NCBI GenBank assembly: GCA_964358645.1
Contig: CAYHPW010000009.1
Coordinates: forward strand, 1 to 64,000
Reading direction: 5' to 3'
Length of the DNA stretch: 64,000 bases
DNA from: JBBTDV01 sp038042605
Lineage (GTDB): Bacteria > Bdellovibrionota > UBA1018
The translations under genes were made by a program, and so were the position numbers. The notes beneath the pieces were generated by a model. That model was not told the DNA's origin. It saw only the letters and a program-made list of their open reading frames with translations, and made no database searches. Positions 46,148-54,892 of the stretch are shown piece by piece; the stretch's first letter is position 1, and every line of letters begins with the position of its first letter.

Positions 46148-47146
46148 TTAAAATTTCCTTTCATGTGGTGGGATACAGCATGATGTGGTTTTTTTCAACT
46201 GTCTTACGTATCTGGATACTCCATCCTCAAGATTTATAAAATCAAACATGTAGCCAGCCGCCCTCAGTCGGATCATCGTTGCTTTGGTGAAATACTGATA
46301 ACGTTGCCTCAGGTCAGCCGGGGTATCAATGAATTCAATGTTTTCTGGGATATCTAGTTCCTTGAAAACAGCTCTGGCAAGATCCAGAAAAGAGCGCGCA
46401 TGCCCGGTCCCGAGGTTAAAGATACCTCTGCCTAGCGGTTTGTTAAGTGCGAAGTGTAGAACGCTTACGGTGTCATCCACGTGGATGAAGTCACGTTTCT
46501 GGTGGCCGTCCTGGATGTCAGGCCTGTGGCTCCTAAAGAGGTGGACTTTGCCGCCCGTAATGATCTGGTCAAACGCATGGAGCACCACGCTGGCCATTGC
46601 TCCTTTGTGGCGCTCGCCAAAGCCGTAAACGTTGAAAAATTTGAACGCCGCCCATCGGGGTGGGGTTTTCTTTAACCTTTCCTGCTCGAGAACCCATAGG
46701 TCAAACAAATGCTTGGATTCGCCATACGGGTTTAGGGGCTGAAGCGAGGTGAGCATGGCTTCGTCGTCATCATATCCTTTTGCGCCGTCGCCGTATGTAG
46801 CGGCACTGCTTGCGTAGACGAAAGGGATATTGTTTTTTGCAGCGTATTGCCAAAGATTTTTTGAGTACTCAAGGTTGGTGGCCTTGAGATATTGTCTGTT
46901 GGTTTCCATCGTATTTGTGCAGGCGCCAAGGTGAATTATTGCCGCCAGCTTTGGTTTGTGGTCCTCAAGATGACAGAATAGATCGTCTCGGTCTATGATT
47001 TCACCAAATTCAGCGTAGCAGTGTTCTGGCCGTGAACTAAAATGTGATGTTTTGTCCACTGAAATTACCGGGATATCAAGCTTGTTGCACGAGGCGGCGA
47101 ACTGTGAGCCGATAAAGCCAGCCGCGCCTGTCACCAAATATTTCAT
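46148..47146 (-). CDS. hldD: ADP-L-glycero-D-manno-heptose-6-epimerase
   Basis: NAD(P)-dependent extended SDR of 332 residues that makes the heptose precursor of LPS inner core. The cofactor motif is VTGAAGFIGSQ. The catalytic tyrosine-lysine pair is in NPYGESK, and the substrate region has FFNVYGFGERHKGAMAS and DFIHVDD. The start at 47146 (MKYLVTG) is preferred over an in-frame codon at 47167. Other heptose genes are not adjacent. Its presence shows that the organism makes LPS with heptose. Confidence 0.9.
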   Translation of the reverse strand: MKYLVTGAAGFIGSQFAASCNKLDIPVISVDKTSHFSSRPEHCYAEFGEIIDRDDLFCHLEDHKPKLAAIIHLGACTNTMETNRQYLKATNLEYSKNLWQYAAKNNIPFVYASSAATYGDGAKGYDDDEAMLTSLQPLNPYGESKHLFDLWVLEQERLKKTPPRWAAFKFFNVYGFGERHKGAMASVVLHAFDQIITGGKVHLFRSHRPDIQDGHQKRDFIHVDDTVSVLHFALNKPLGRGIFNLGTGHARSFLDLARAVFKELDIPENIEFIDTPADLRQRYQYFTKATMIRLRAAGYMFDFINLEDGVSRYVRQLKKTTSCCIPPHERKF

Positions 47147-47200
47147 ATGAGCACGAACCTTATCCATTTAGCTGAATAAAAGCAATTAAGCGGTGGGGGG

Positions 47201-47243
47201 CTTACCACCTCGCCAAGTCTAAGCATCTTGGCAAGGTGGTAAG
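47201..47243 (-). terminator. long hairpin downstream of the ankyrin gene
   Basis: CTTACCACCTCGCCAAG (47201-47217) pairs with CTTGGCAAGGTGGTAAG (47227-47243) with one mismatch over 17 bp and a 9-nt loop. It lies 15 bp beyond the stop of the minus-strand ankyrin gene. No T-tract follows. Confidence 0.6.
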
Positions 47244-47258
47244 GTTGGTGGGGGTGGT

Positions 47259-48251
47259 CTACAGATATTTCTTAATCAGCTTAGCGATATCTGAGTTTTT
47301 GCCATACGTATTCTTGGCGATGCCGTAAGCTGTATGGCGATCTTTGTTTTTGATTTTAGGGTCAGCTCCGGCTTCCAATAGGGATTTTGCGGTATCGATA
47401 TCCCATTTTTTAGTGGCTAAGATCAAAGCGGTGTCACCAACTTGATTATACAGATCCAAATCGGCTCCTGCCTTGATTAGAGCAAGTGTGATGTCTTTGA
47501 ACTCTTTTTGAACGGCGCATGTCAATACAGTATTACTACAGTTATCTGTTAGATATTTAAAATTTAGGTTGGCTCCTGCTTGGATCAATGTAAGTGCGAT
47601 GTCCTTGTGCCCATCGCTAGCAGCATATATCAAGGCGGTGTTAGAGTTAACATCTCTAGAATTTACGAATGCTCCTAATGCAAGCAGGTCCAAAGTGATT
47701 TCACCTAACCCCTTTCTGGCGGCAACCATCAGTGGAGACACTCTGGTTTCACTCTCCTTTACATTTGGACAAACTCCTTTTATGAATAGTAGCTCTTTTG
47801 CCTCATCGACGTTTCCAAGTTTAAGTTCGTCAAAAAGCTCTTTGATAAGATCAGGATCCCTACTGCAATAGCCATAGTAAGAATCAAAATTATCCGAATA
47901 AATCGGCACTAGCCTGATTGAATTAAAAACTAAAAAATCATAAAATGGTCCGCTTGTGCTAGGAATGCCACCTTCTGCCAAGCGTGAAACCTCTTGTGCC
48001 ACTGTCATCAGCTTACGTGTACGTTGTATGGACCGCTGCGGGATGAACGAGTGCAGGATCTCATGAAATAGTAACGCTCCTTTAGTGATGCAAACTTTAA
48101 CTTCCATGATGTTTCTTTCAACAGATTCGGCAAAAAAGCGGTGTTTTGATTTCAAAACACCCATTATCTTTTGAAAATGAGCCTGAGTTGAGCCCCATTC
48201 GCTTGCCCACTGCCACTGGCAGACGGCGCTGCTAACTATGTCTCGCAGCAC
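47259..48251 (-). CDS. ankyrin-repeat secreted protein with HEILH motif (5' end in another frame)
   Basis: A 330-codon frame that looks like the body of a longer secreted protein. The first third contains LLFHEILHSFIP, a HExxH-type motif. From about residue 155 there are four to five ankyrin repeats (ETRVSPLMVAARKG, NTALIYAASDGHKDIALTLI, GDTALILATKKWD). There is no convincing start. The frame reads on upstream (GAG ACG GTC, then DVNGRPVLRDIV), and a signal-peptide fragment lies in the neighbouring frame at 48263-48409. One missing base near 48280-48286 would join them. The whole gene would follow the regulator gene by 4 bp. Confidence 0.7.
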   Translation of the reverse strand: MLRDIVSSAVCQWQWASEWGSTQAHFQKIMGVLKSKHRFFAESVERNIMEVKVCITKGALLFHEILHSFIPQRSIQRTRKLMTVAQEVSRLAEGGIPSTSGPFYDFLVFNSIRLVPIYSDNFDSYYGYCSRDPDLIKELFDELKLGNVDEAKELLFIKGVCPNVKESETRVSPLMVAARKGLGEITLDLLALGAFVNSRDVNSNTALIYAASDGHKDIALTLIQAGANLNFKYLTDNCSNTVLTCAVQKEFKDITLALIKAGADLDLYNQVGDTALILATKKWDIDTAKSLLEAGADPKIKNKDRHTAYGIAKNTYGKNSDIAKLIKKYL

Positions 48252-48262
48252 CGGCCTGCCGT

Positions 48263-48409
48263 TTACATCGACCGTCTCTGTCCTCCGTTGCCTACTGAGC
48301 TTTCTTTAGCCTGAGTTGGTACAGCGATTAATGCTGAGAGGGAAAATAACATCGCAACAGCTAAGCTTTTGCGAATGGATTTTTTAGGAGCAAGAGTTAA
48401 CGTATTCAT
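48263..48409 (-). pseudogene. signal-peptide fragment of the ankyrin protein, split by a frameshift
   Basis: Forty-eight codons starting at ATG 48409 with AAAGGA upstream. They encode a classic Sec signal (SLAVAMLFSLSALIAVPTQA) followed by KESSVGNGG, then a stop within six residues. A one-base insertion after GGAGG restores a frame into TETVDVNGRPVLRDIV of the ankyrin gene. The cause may be a real inactivating mutation, a programmed shift or a sequencing error. Confidence 0.6.
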
Positions 48410-48413
48410 TGGT

Positions 48414-49295
48414 TTAGTTCCTTTCTATTTTTTGGTCTGTTGTCGTGGTTATTTGTTGAGACTTTGGATTGGTCTTGGTCATGGGATAAAGCTGGATCTG
48501 TAAAGCATAAACAGTTTCGCCGTTAGCCTCTTCGAAAAGTTCTGCAAACTTATTTTTGAATTCCCTGATTGCTTCGCGTGCGCGTGAGAGATTTTCCTTC
48601 CTTACAACCAGAACAGAACTTGTAAATTCTCTTTCATCCAAGGATATCGTGCGGATTCCCTGTTTTGCATTTTCGAGCATTTGTTCATGATATCGTTTGA
48701 TCGCCTCGCTCGCGGTATCGGAACCTGTGTGAATGCGCCCATCGGATACTTGTAGCCGCCCGCGCTCGTCACGGATTAGCATGTTTGATTGGAGAAGTTT
48801 TTGAATGGCTTGGCCAACTTCCCTGGGGGTGGCTTTGAAGCGAAGGCTTTTTGAAATCCAATCCGGATCTTCGAAGAAGGAATCCATCCTGCACATTTCA
48901 CGGATTACAAAGTGGTACCAGTTGGAGACGATCGAAAACGTGGGGTCGTCTAGGATCTTAATTGCGCCGCTAGGATGTTGCCTGCCCATTTTTTCCATGA
49001 GCAAAACGCTGAGCTTTGGATCGCGCCGAATTTTATACAGGCGCACGAGGTCGCGGAAGTAATGCGCATCTCTTTCTCGGAAGCAAAAATATTGGATGAG
49101 TTTTTCAGTCATAAGCGGACCAGGATGACGTTGCCCTTGGATTATCTTTGTAATGGAGGAAGTTGCGTTGAGGCCTAATGTCTTGGCCCAGCATCGATAG
49201 CTCCATGAGGGTCTTTGCTTTTTCATGTCTTGGGCATGAGCTAGTAAAAAAGCCCGGTAGTCAGTGAATTTTTGAATGTTAAGTTCCGTTTTCAT
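48414..49295 (-). CDS. TIGR02147/DUF4423-family regulator-like protein
   Basis: A 293-residue cytoplasmic protein of the family described from Fibrobacter and Bdellovibrio-type genomes. An N-terminal YRAFLLAHAQDMKKQRPSWS leads into a helix-turn-helix-like segment (LGLNATSSITKIIQGQRHP). The middle has FSIVSNWYHFVIREM. A second winged-helix-like part (VGQAIQKLLQSNMLIRDERG) is followed by a C-terminal sensing-type domain with VVRKENLSRAREAIREF. DNA binding is inferred. It is the first gene of a pair with the ankyrin/HExxH protein, separated by 4 bp, and is divergent from the rrf2 regulator. The paralogue at 59600 has the same arrangement. Confidence 0.82.
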   Translation of the reverse strand: MKTELNIQKFTDYRAFLLAHAQDMKKQRPSWSYRCWAKTLGLNATSSITKIIQGQRHPGPLMTEKLIQYFCFRERDAHYFRDLVRLYKIRRDPKLSVLLMEKMGRQHPSGAIKILDDPTFSIVSNWYHFVIREMCRMDSFFEDPDWISKSLRFKATPREVGQAIQKLLQSNMLIRDERGRLQVSDGRIHTGSDTASEAIKRYHEQMLENAKQGIRTISLDEREFTSSVLVVRKENLSRAREAIREFKNKFAELFEEANGETVYALQIQLYPMTKTNPKSQQITTTTDQKIERN

Positions 49296-49324
49296 AGTGG
49301 TGCGTTATAGCGATTAAGAGGACA

Positions 49325-49391
49325 TTACGCAAGGCGTAAATTGCTAATTTGACAAAAAGTAAATACAGATTTGCCAACATATATGGCAAAT
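49325..49391. promoter_or_regulatory. inverted repeats between the TIGR02147-type gene and the Rrf2 gene
   Basis: Two dyads are visible. TTACGC (49325-49330) pairs with GCGTAA (49334-49339). ATTTGCCA (49369-49376) pairs with TGGCAAAT (49384-49391) across 7 nt. They lie 30-96 bp upstream of the regulator start, and an AT-rich TATAAT-containing stretch follows on the plus strand. They could be operator sites for either divergent gene. Confidence 0.45.
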
Positions 49392-49511
49392 TAAATATAA
49401 TATATTTAACTAGTTATATTAGAGAGTCCTGCATTTACGTTTAATTCTGTTCAAGAAAACCCAAGCATCCTTCACAAAAATAATTTCTTGTATCCCATTT
49501 GATCGAATGTT

Positions 49512-49536
49512 AAACAGGATCGAACAAGTCCTGTTT
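49512..49536 (+). promoter_or_regulatory. 25-bp dyad just before the rrf2 gene, candidate Rrf2 operator
   Basis: AAACAGGA (49512-49519) and TCCTGTTT (49529-49536) are perfect 8-bp arms around 9 nt, ending a few bases before the ribosome site. Rrf2 family regulators bind dyads of this size near their own promoters, so autoregulation is a plausible inference. Confidence 0.5.
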
Positions 49537-49550
49537 CAAGAGGGGAGAAA

Positions 49551-49967
49551 GTGGTGTTAATCACCAGAAAAACAGATTACGCCATTAGGTGTATTGTTTA
49601 TTTGTCTCGCAACCAAGACCGTGACTCGAATATTGCCGAGATTGCAAGGGCTATGCACATCCCAAAAACCTTTCTTGCAAAGATTCTCCAGATGCTTGTA
49701 CGTAAAAAACTCGTTACCTCCACGCGTGGTATTAGCGGTGGGTTTCGCTTAGCGCGCAAACCTTCAGAAATCAGCCTCATGGATATTGTCATGGCCATAC
49801 AATTCCGAATTGGTATCAATATATGTGTGGCGAATCCGAGATTATGCAGCTTGAACCATTCCTGTGCCATTCATCCCGTTTGGGTTGGAATCAGAATGGA
49901 GATAGATCGACGTTTGCGAACGATGACAATTGACAGCCTCCTTAATGCAGGAACACCGGCGCTATGA
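49551..49967 (+). CDS. Rrf2-family transcriptional regulator
   Basis: A 138-residue winged-helix regulator. The DNA-binding half has KTDYAIRCIVYLSRN and IPKTFLAKILQMLVRKKLV, with STRGISGGFRLAR as the wing. Cysteines C92, C99 and C105 have the spacing seen in IscR/NsrR-type Fe-S proteins, so it may sense oxygen, nitric oxide or iron-sulfur status. It starts at GTG behind GGGGAG. It overlaps ccoI by 4 bp and so leads the cbb3 oxidase operon, which makes it the probable local regulator. Confidence 0.88.
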   Translation: MVLITRKTDYAIRCIVYLSRNQDRDSNIAEIARAMHIPKTFLAKILQMLVRKKLVTSTRGISGGFRLARKPSEISLMDIVMAIQFRIGINICVANPRLCSLNHSCAIHPVWVGIRMEIDRRLRTMTIDSLLNAGTPAL

Positions 49968-52396
49968 GAATTCTTAAGCAAGCACTCTCACCCTCTCGAG
50001 AAGAAATGCCGGCTCATCCAGAGCGATCTTATTGCGTGCATTGTGGCACTAAAGTCATTGGTGAACTGCTCTTCTGCTGCCATGGCTGTGAAATAGTCCA
50101 CGAACTGCTGACATCCAGCGGGTTGGGCCGCTATTACGAACTGAGACTTCAGCATAGTATAAAATCAGCGCTCAAACCGGTCATCCTTTCTGATGAAACT
50201 TACGCATACCTTGACAGCACCGAGTTCAAAGCTAAATACACGCGAAACAGTGGAACTGCGATGGATTTTTATCTGGAAGGGGTACATTGCGCTGCCTGCC
50301 TTTGGCTAATTGAAAAACTCCCTATGCTCGTGCCAGATCTCGTGTCCGCATCCCTTGATATTGGCAGGTCCGTCTTGCGAATTACCACGTCAACAGGAGG
50401 CTCGTTTTGTGCCGCGGCCAAAACATTGGAGAAATTGGGTTATAAACCGCACCCACTCCAGCATGATAAAAGCGCCGAGAAGCTGCAAAAGCGGGAAAAT
50501 AGGCGAGCGCTCATCCGCCTAGGTGTCGCAGGAGCACTTGCCGGGAACATCATGTTGATGACCGTTCCCCTTTATTCCGGCTTGAACGGAGGTGCTATCG
50601 CGACCAGCTTTCGATGGCTTTCGTTTTTGTTTTTTCTTCCAATTGTTTTTTATAGCGCGGTTCCTTTTTATCAAAGCGCTTGGGCCTCAATCCGAACGCG
50701 CACCTTATCCATAGATTTACCCATCGTACTAGCGATTATTCTGGGAACCGGCGTCAGCTTTGTTCATCTTCTCACACACTCATCGCATCTTTATTTCGAC
50801 TCACTCGCTATGCTGGTATTTCTGCTTCTTTCGAGCCGCTATGCCTTACGGAGAATTCAGCAGACCTCTCTATTTACTTCACATCTTTATCAATTTCTGG
50901 CTCCCACAATCGCTCGACGCATCGATCCGGAAAACGGGAATGTCGTTGAACTGCCGGCGACTAGCCTTATCACTGGTGATTTAATTCGCGTAAATACTCA
51001 GGATGTCCTGCCTGCCGATGGAAAGATTCGCCGGGGTTGTGGTGAAATCAATTGCGCTATTCTCACTGGCGAACCATTTCCACAGGCAGTGGATCTTGGT
51101 GACGCTGTTTTTGCTGGGACCGTAAACGAAGGTTTAGCTCTCGAAGTAGAAGTCACAGCTGTCGGGCGAGATACCCGTTTGGGGCAGATCCTGAGAGAAT
51201 TGGAAAATGGCACTGCCCGCAAACCAGCGATCGTGACAAGCGCGGATCGGGCGGCCAAGTGGTTCCTTACGGTCGTTTTCATCATGGCGCTTGTCATTTT
51301 GGCGCTATCCCCAACGTTTGAGGAAGGATTCAGCCGGGCACTCGCGCTGATTATTGTTACGTGTCCCTGCGCCCTTGCGCTCGCCACTCCACTTGCACTC
51401 AGCGTATCGCTTGGAAAAGCAGCTCGGCACGGGATCCTGATCAAGGGTGCCGAAGTGCTGGAGAAAATCAGTCTTGCCCGCACGATAGCGTTAGACAAGA
51501 CCGGCACGCTCACGGAAGGCCGACTGGACGTTCTGGAATGGTCACAAACCGCAGGCGATGTAACTGACAGCGACCTCAAAAATTCAATATTAGCACTGGA
51601 ACGCCGATCAAAACACCCGATTGCCCACGCTCTCTTGCGTTACCTAGAGCAAGGAGTGGCGAATTCCTATCAGCAAGTTGAAAATTTTCTAGTTGAAGAT
51701 TTTAAGGAACAACCTGGTCTTGGGATTGAGGGGCGAATCAACGGCCGGCATTTGGTTTTGAGACCGGCACGCGAGATCGAAGGAACTGCAGTTGGAATTT
51801 TTTGCGGGGATACCCGCATCGGACATATTCGCCTAGGTGATAGAGTGCGGACAGACTCGGCAGAATCTACGGCTGAACTTGTGAAGCTTGGTTTTACTCC
51901 CTATTTAATTTCAGGCGATAATCACTCTGCCGTTGCGGCTATTGGCCGGGACCTTGGTCTTAGGCCTGAACAGCTCATCGCTGAGGCTTCACCCGAATTC
52001 AAAAAAAAATTTATGGATTCCAATCCGCGATCGATCATGGTCGGTGATGGTGCTAATGATGCGTTGGCGCTTTCTAGTGCCTTCGTGGGTGTGGCCGTTC
52101 ATGGCAGCATGGAAATCAGCATACATACCGCCGATGTCTATCTAACCATGCCAGGCTTGAATCCTGTGGTGAGGTTAATCCGGATCGCGCGAGAGACGAT
52201 GCACACAATCCATCGTAACTTCGCTTTTTCGCTGTTTTACAATATCTTTGGCGCCTGTGCCGCAGCGACAGGTCATATGACACCTCTGTTTGCAGCGGCT
52301 CTGATGCCACTTAGCGCCTTCACTGTATTTGGATCTTCGCTTTTGGGAACTCGCGCATTACATGCAGCGCTCAATGGACCGGGTAAAATTAAATGA
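49964..52396 (+). CDS. ccoI: cbb3 oxidase-associated copper P-type ATPase (CcoI/FixI-like)
   Basis: An 810-residue P1B-type ATPase. An N-terminal Cys-rich domain (CVHCGTKV...FCCHGCEIVHE) precedes a heavy-metal domain with GVHCAACLWLIEKL, both features of CcoI/CopA2. The membrane metal site is C467-P-C469, the phosphorylated Asp is D511 in DKTGTLTEG, and the hinge is VGDGANDALAL. It exports copper to the periplasm for cbb3 oxidase assembly. It overlaps rrf2 and ccoS by 4 bp each. Confidence 0.9.
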   Translation: MRILKQALSPSREEMPAHPERSYCVHCGTKVIGELLFCCHGCEIVHELLTSSGLGRYYELRLQHSIKSALKPVILSDETYAYLDSTEFKAKYTRNSGTAMDFYLEGVHCAACLWLIEKLPMLVPDLVSASLDIGRSVLRITTSTGGSFCAAAKTLEKLGYKPHPLQHDKSAEKLQKRENRRALIRLGVAGALAGNIMLMTVPLYSGLNGGAIATSFRWLSFLFFLPIVFYSAVPFYQSAWASIRTRTLSIDLPIVLAIILGTGVSFVHLLTHSSHLYFDSLAMLVFLLLSSRYALRRIQQTSLFTSHLYQFLAPTIARRIDPENGNVVELPATSLITGDLIRVNTQDVLPADGKIRRGCGEINCAILTGEPFPQAVDLGDAVFAGTVNEGLALEVEVTAVGRDTRLGQILRELENGTARKPAIVTSADRAAKWFLTVVFIMALVILALSPTFEEGFSRALALIIVTCPCALALATPLALSVSLGKAARHGILIKGAEVLEKISLARTIALDKTGTLTEGRLDVLEWSQTAGDVTDSDLKNSILALERRSKHPIAHALLRYLEQGVANSYQQVENFLVEDFKEQPGLGIEGRINGRHLVLRPAREIEGTAVGIFCGDTRIGHIRLGDRVRTDSAESTAELVKLGFTPYLISGDNHSAVAAIGRDLGLRPEQLIAEASPEFKKKFMDSNPRSIMVGDGANDALALSSAFVGVAVHGSMEISIHTADVYLTMPGLNPVVRLIRIARETMHTIHRNFAFSLFYNIFGACAAATGHMTPLFAAALMPLSAFTVFGSSLLGTRALHAALNGPGKIK

Positions 52397-52551
52397 ACAT
52401 CATCGTGATTCTTCTGCCATTAGCGCTTTTGCTAGCTTTTACTTTCGTGGCCGCATTTGTTTGGGCAAGTCACCAAGGCCAATACGACGACCTCGAAACC
52501 CCAGCCCACCGAATGCTGTTGGATGAAACAGCTGAAAGGAAAATAAAATGA
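52393..52551 (+). CDS. ccoS: cbb3-type oxidase assembly protein CcoS
   Basis: A 52-residue membrane protein. One helix (VILLPLALLLAFTFVAAFVW) is followed by the CcoS pattern SHQGQYDDLETPAHRML. It starts in an ATGA overlap with ccoI and ends in another with ccoNO. CcoS is needed for insertion of haem and copper into the oxidase. Confidence 0.85.
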   Translation: MNIIVILLPLALLLAFTFVAAFVWASHQGQYDDLETPAHRMLLDETAERKIK

Positions 52552-54713
52552 ACGTTGAAGCAAACCAAATGGAGACTTTTACTTACGACGACAACATCGT
52601 CAGGAAATTTGTAATCGCTACTATTGTGTGGGGCGTCGTCGGAATGCTCGTCGGGGTCATCATCGCTTTTGAACTAGCTTCATGGAAACTAAATCTTGGA
52701 TTGCCATGGATCAGTTTTGGCCGCTTACGCCCATTGCATACAAATGCCGCGATTTTCGCTTTCGTTGGAAACGCGATCTTTGCTGGCGTCTACCACTCCT
52801 CACAGCGGCTTCTCAAAGCACGGCTTTTCTCAGACACTTTGAGCAACATCCATTTCTGGGGTTGGCAAGCGATTATTGTTTCAGCTGCGTTTACGCTTCC
52901 TTTGGGCCTGACTGTCGGAAAGGAATACGCGGAGCTTGAACTTCCAATCAAGATTGCAATAGCACTGATCTGGGTGGTATTTGCGGTCAATTTTTTTGGC
53001 ACCATTTTTAAGCGACGCGAGCAGCATATTTATGTCGCGATTTGGTTTTACATCGCCACGATCGTGACCGTGGCATTGTTACATATCGTGAACTCGATCA
53101 ACCTTCCGGTCTCGATGTTTAAAAGCTACCCTGTCTATGCGGGCGTACAGGATGCGCTAGTGCAATGGTGGTATGGCCACAATGCGGTGGCGTTTTTCCT
53201 GACCACCCCATTTTTAGGCTTGATGTATTATTACGTGCCAAAGATCATCAATCGCCCGATCTATAGCTACAGGCTTTCCATAGTTCACTTCTGGTCGTTG
53301 GTATTTATCTACATCTGGGCTGGCCCACACCACCTGCTTTATACCGCTTTGCCGGAATGGGCACAGACACTCGGAATGGTTTTCAGTGTGATGCTGATTG
53401 CGCCAAGCTGGGGCGGGATGATTAATGGTTTGCTCACGATTCGTCCGGTGTGGAGCCGTGTTCGCAGTGAGCCAGTCCTAAAATTTATGGTCGCAGCGAT
53501 TACTTTTTATGGCATGGCAACCTTTGAAGGTCCCATGATGGCCATCAAGTCTGTTAATCTTCTGGCCCACTACACCGATTGGATTGTCGCCCATGTTCAC
53601 GGTGGAACACTTGGCTGGAACGGTTTCTTGTCCGCTGCGATGCTTTACTATCTTGTTCCAAAACTATGGAACACGAAACTTTATAGTGAAAAGCTAGCAA
53701 ATATCCATTTCTGGGTGGGGTTCACCGGAATCATATTATACCTGGCTTCAATGTATACCTCTGGCATTACGCAGGGGCTCATGTGGCGAGCACTCGATGG
53801 CTCAGGCAAACTGGTTTATCCTGATTTTGTAGAGACGGCTGTCCAGATACTGCCACTTTACTGGATCCGTGGGTTGGGCGGGATGCTTTATCTCACGGGA
53901 TTTATTCTTCTAGCATATAATTTGTTTAAGACCATGGCTTTGGGGACAAGCCATTTTCAGCAAGAAGTGCATGCTGCTCCCGCTATTTTCAACAAGGCTA
54001 CTGATAACCCTTCTGGCCACGAAAGCCGTCACAGAAGGCTTGAAGGACTGCCTGCCGTATTCACAGTGCTTTCAGTTCTCGCTGTTTTGGTTGGCTCTAT
54101 CTTAGAATTGGTCCCGACGCTCACTGCTCATGTTGTAGTGCCATCAAGCATGAAGCCTCGTCCCTACACACCGCTTGAGCTTGCGGGACGAGATCTGTAT
54201 GTACGCGAAGGCTGTTATACTTGCCATTCACAACAGATCCGCCCAGTGGCCGCCGAATTGCTTCGTTATGGCAAGCCCTCGGCAATAGAGGATGCAATGT
54301 ATGACCATCCCTTTCAATGGGGTTCTAAACGAATCGGCCCGGATTTGGCTCGCGAGGGGGGGAAGTACCCTCATCTGTGGCATTTTCGCCATATGCTCGA
54401 TCCCAGGGAAGTGACGCCAAAATCAATCATGCCAACCTATCAATGGTTGCTCACGGGGCGTACGGATTTTCAAATTCTTTCGCGCAAGCTCAGTGTTCTA
54501 AAAACGCTTGGCGTACCTTATTCTGACGACGACATTGCCAAAGCCGAAGAAAAAGCGCGCCTGCAGGCCGCGGCGATTGCCTCAGAACTAGAGAGCCAAG
54601 GTGCTCCAAAAGGAACTGAAGACAAGGAAATCGTCGCTCTGATCGCCTATCTTCAACGTCTGGGCAAAATCGTAGAAAGCGACCCTGCTGTTGAAGGGGG
54701 AGGCTCAAAATGA
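52548..54713 (+). CDS. ccoN: cbb3 cytochrome oxidase subunits I and II fused (CcoN-CcoO)
   Basis: A 721-residue fusion. Residues about 1-475 are CcoN. Haem and CuB ligands lie in RPLHTNAAIFAF, WWYGHNAVAFF, AGPHHLLYTALPEW and IVAHVHGGTLGW. After a linker, residues about 505-721 are CcoO with its own membrane helix and one c-type haem site C556-Y-T-C559-H (EGCYTCHSQQIRP). The oxidase reduces oxygen with high affinity and pumps protons. Fusion of these normally separate genes is known in some deltaproteobacteria and Bdellovibrio-type genomes, from memory. Confidence 0.93.
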   Translation: MNVEANQMETFTYDDNIVRKFVIATIVWGVVGMLVGVIIAFELASWKLNLGLPWISFGRLRPLHTNAAIFAFVGNAIFAGVYHSSQRLLKARLFSDTLSNIHFWGWQAIIVSAAFTLPLGLTVGKEYAELELPIKIAIALIWVVFAVNFFGTIFKRREQHIYVAIWFYIATIVTVALLHIVNSINLPVSMFKSYPVYAGVQDALVQWWYGHNAVAFFLTTPFLGLMYYYVPKIINRPIYSYRLSIVHFWSLVFIYIWAGPHHLLYTALPEWAQTLGMVFSVMLIAPSWGGMINGLLTIRPVWSRVRSEPVLKFMVAAITFYGMATFEGPMMAIKSVNLLAHYTDWIVAHVHGGTLGWNGFLSAAMLYYLVPKLWNTKLYSEKLANIHFWVGFTGIILYLASMYTSGITQGLMWRALDGSGKLVYPDFVETAVQILPLYWIRGLGGMLYLTGFILLAYNLFKTMALGTSHFQQEVHAAPAIFNKATDNPSGHESRHRRLEGLPAVFTVLSVLAVLVGSILELVPTLTAHVVVPSSMKPRPYTPLELAGRDLYVREGCYTCHSQQIRPVAAELLRYGKPSAIEDAMYDHPFQWGSKRIGPDLAREGGKYPHLWHFRHMLDPREVTPKSIMPTYQWLLTGRTDFQILSRKLSVLKTLGVPYSDDDIAKAEEKARLQAAAIASELESQGAPKGTEDKEIVALIAYLQRLGKIVESDPAVEGGGSK

Positions 54714-54892
54714 GGGAAGTGTTGGCGAATAATCCGTACCGGTGGCTGAGCTGTATCGCGCTTATTATTTTCTTTTCGTTTTTCACCGCATTGATCGTCC
54801 ATTTATTTAGACGATCCAATCGGGCGCATTACAGCCGAATGGAGCATTTACCGCTTTTAGAGGAAGGGCCTCAAAATGAGCAAAAAAAATGA
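54710..54892 (+). CDS. ccoQ: cbb3 oxidase small subunit CcoQ-like
   Basis: A 60-residue protein with one membrane helix (IALIIFFSFFTALIVHLF) and a charged cytoplasmic tail containing FRRSNRAHY. It sits between ccoNO (4-bp overlap) and ccoP (17-bp overlap), the usual CcoQ place. Sequence alone is weak; position makes the call. Confidence 0.75.
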   Translation: MREVLANNPYRWLSCIALIIFFSFFTALIVHLFRRSNRAHYSRMEHLPLLEEGPQNEQKK

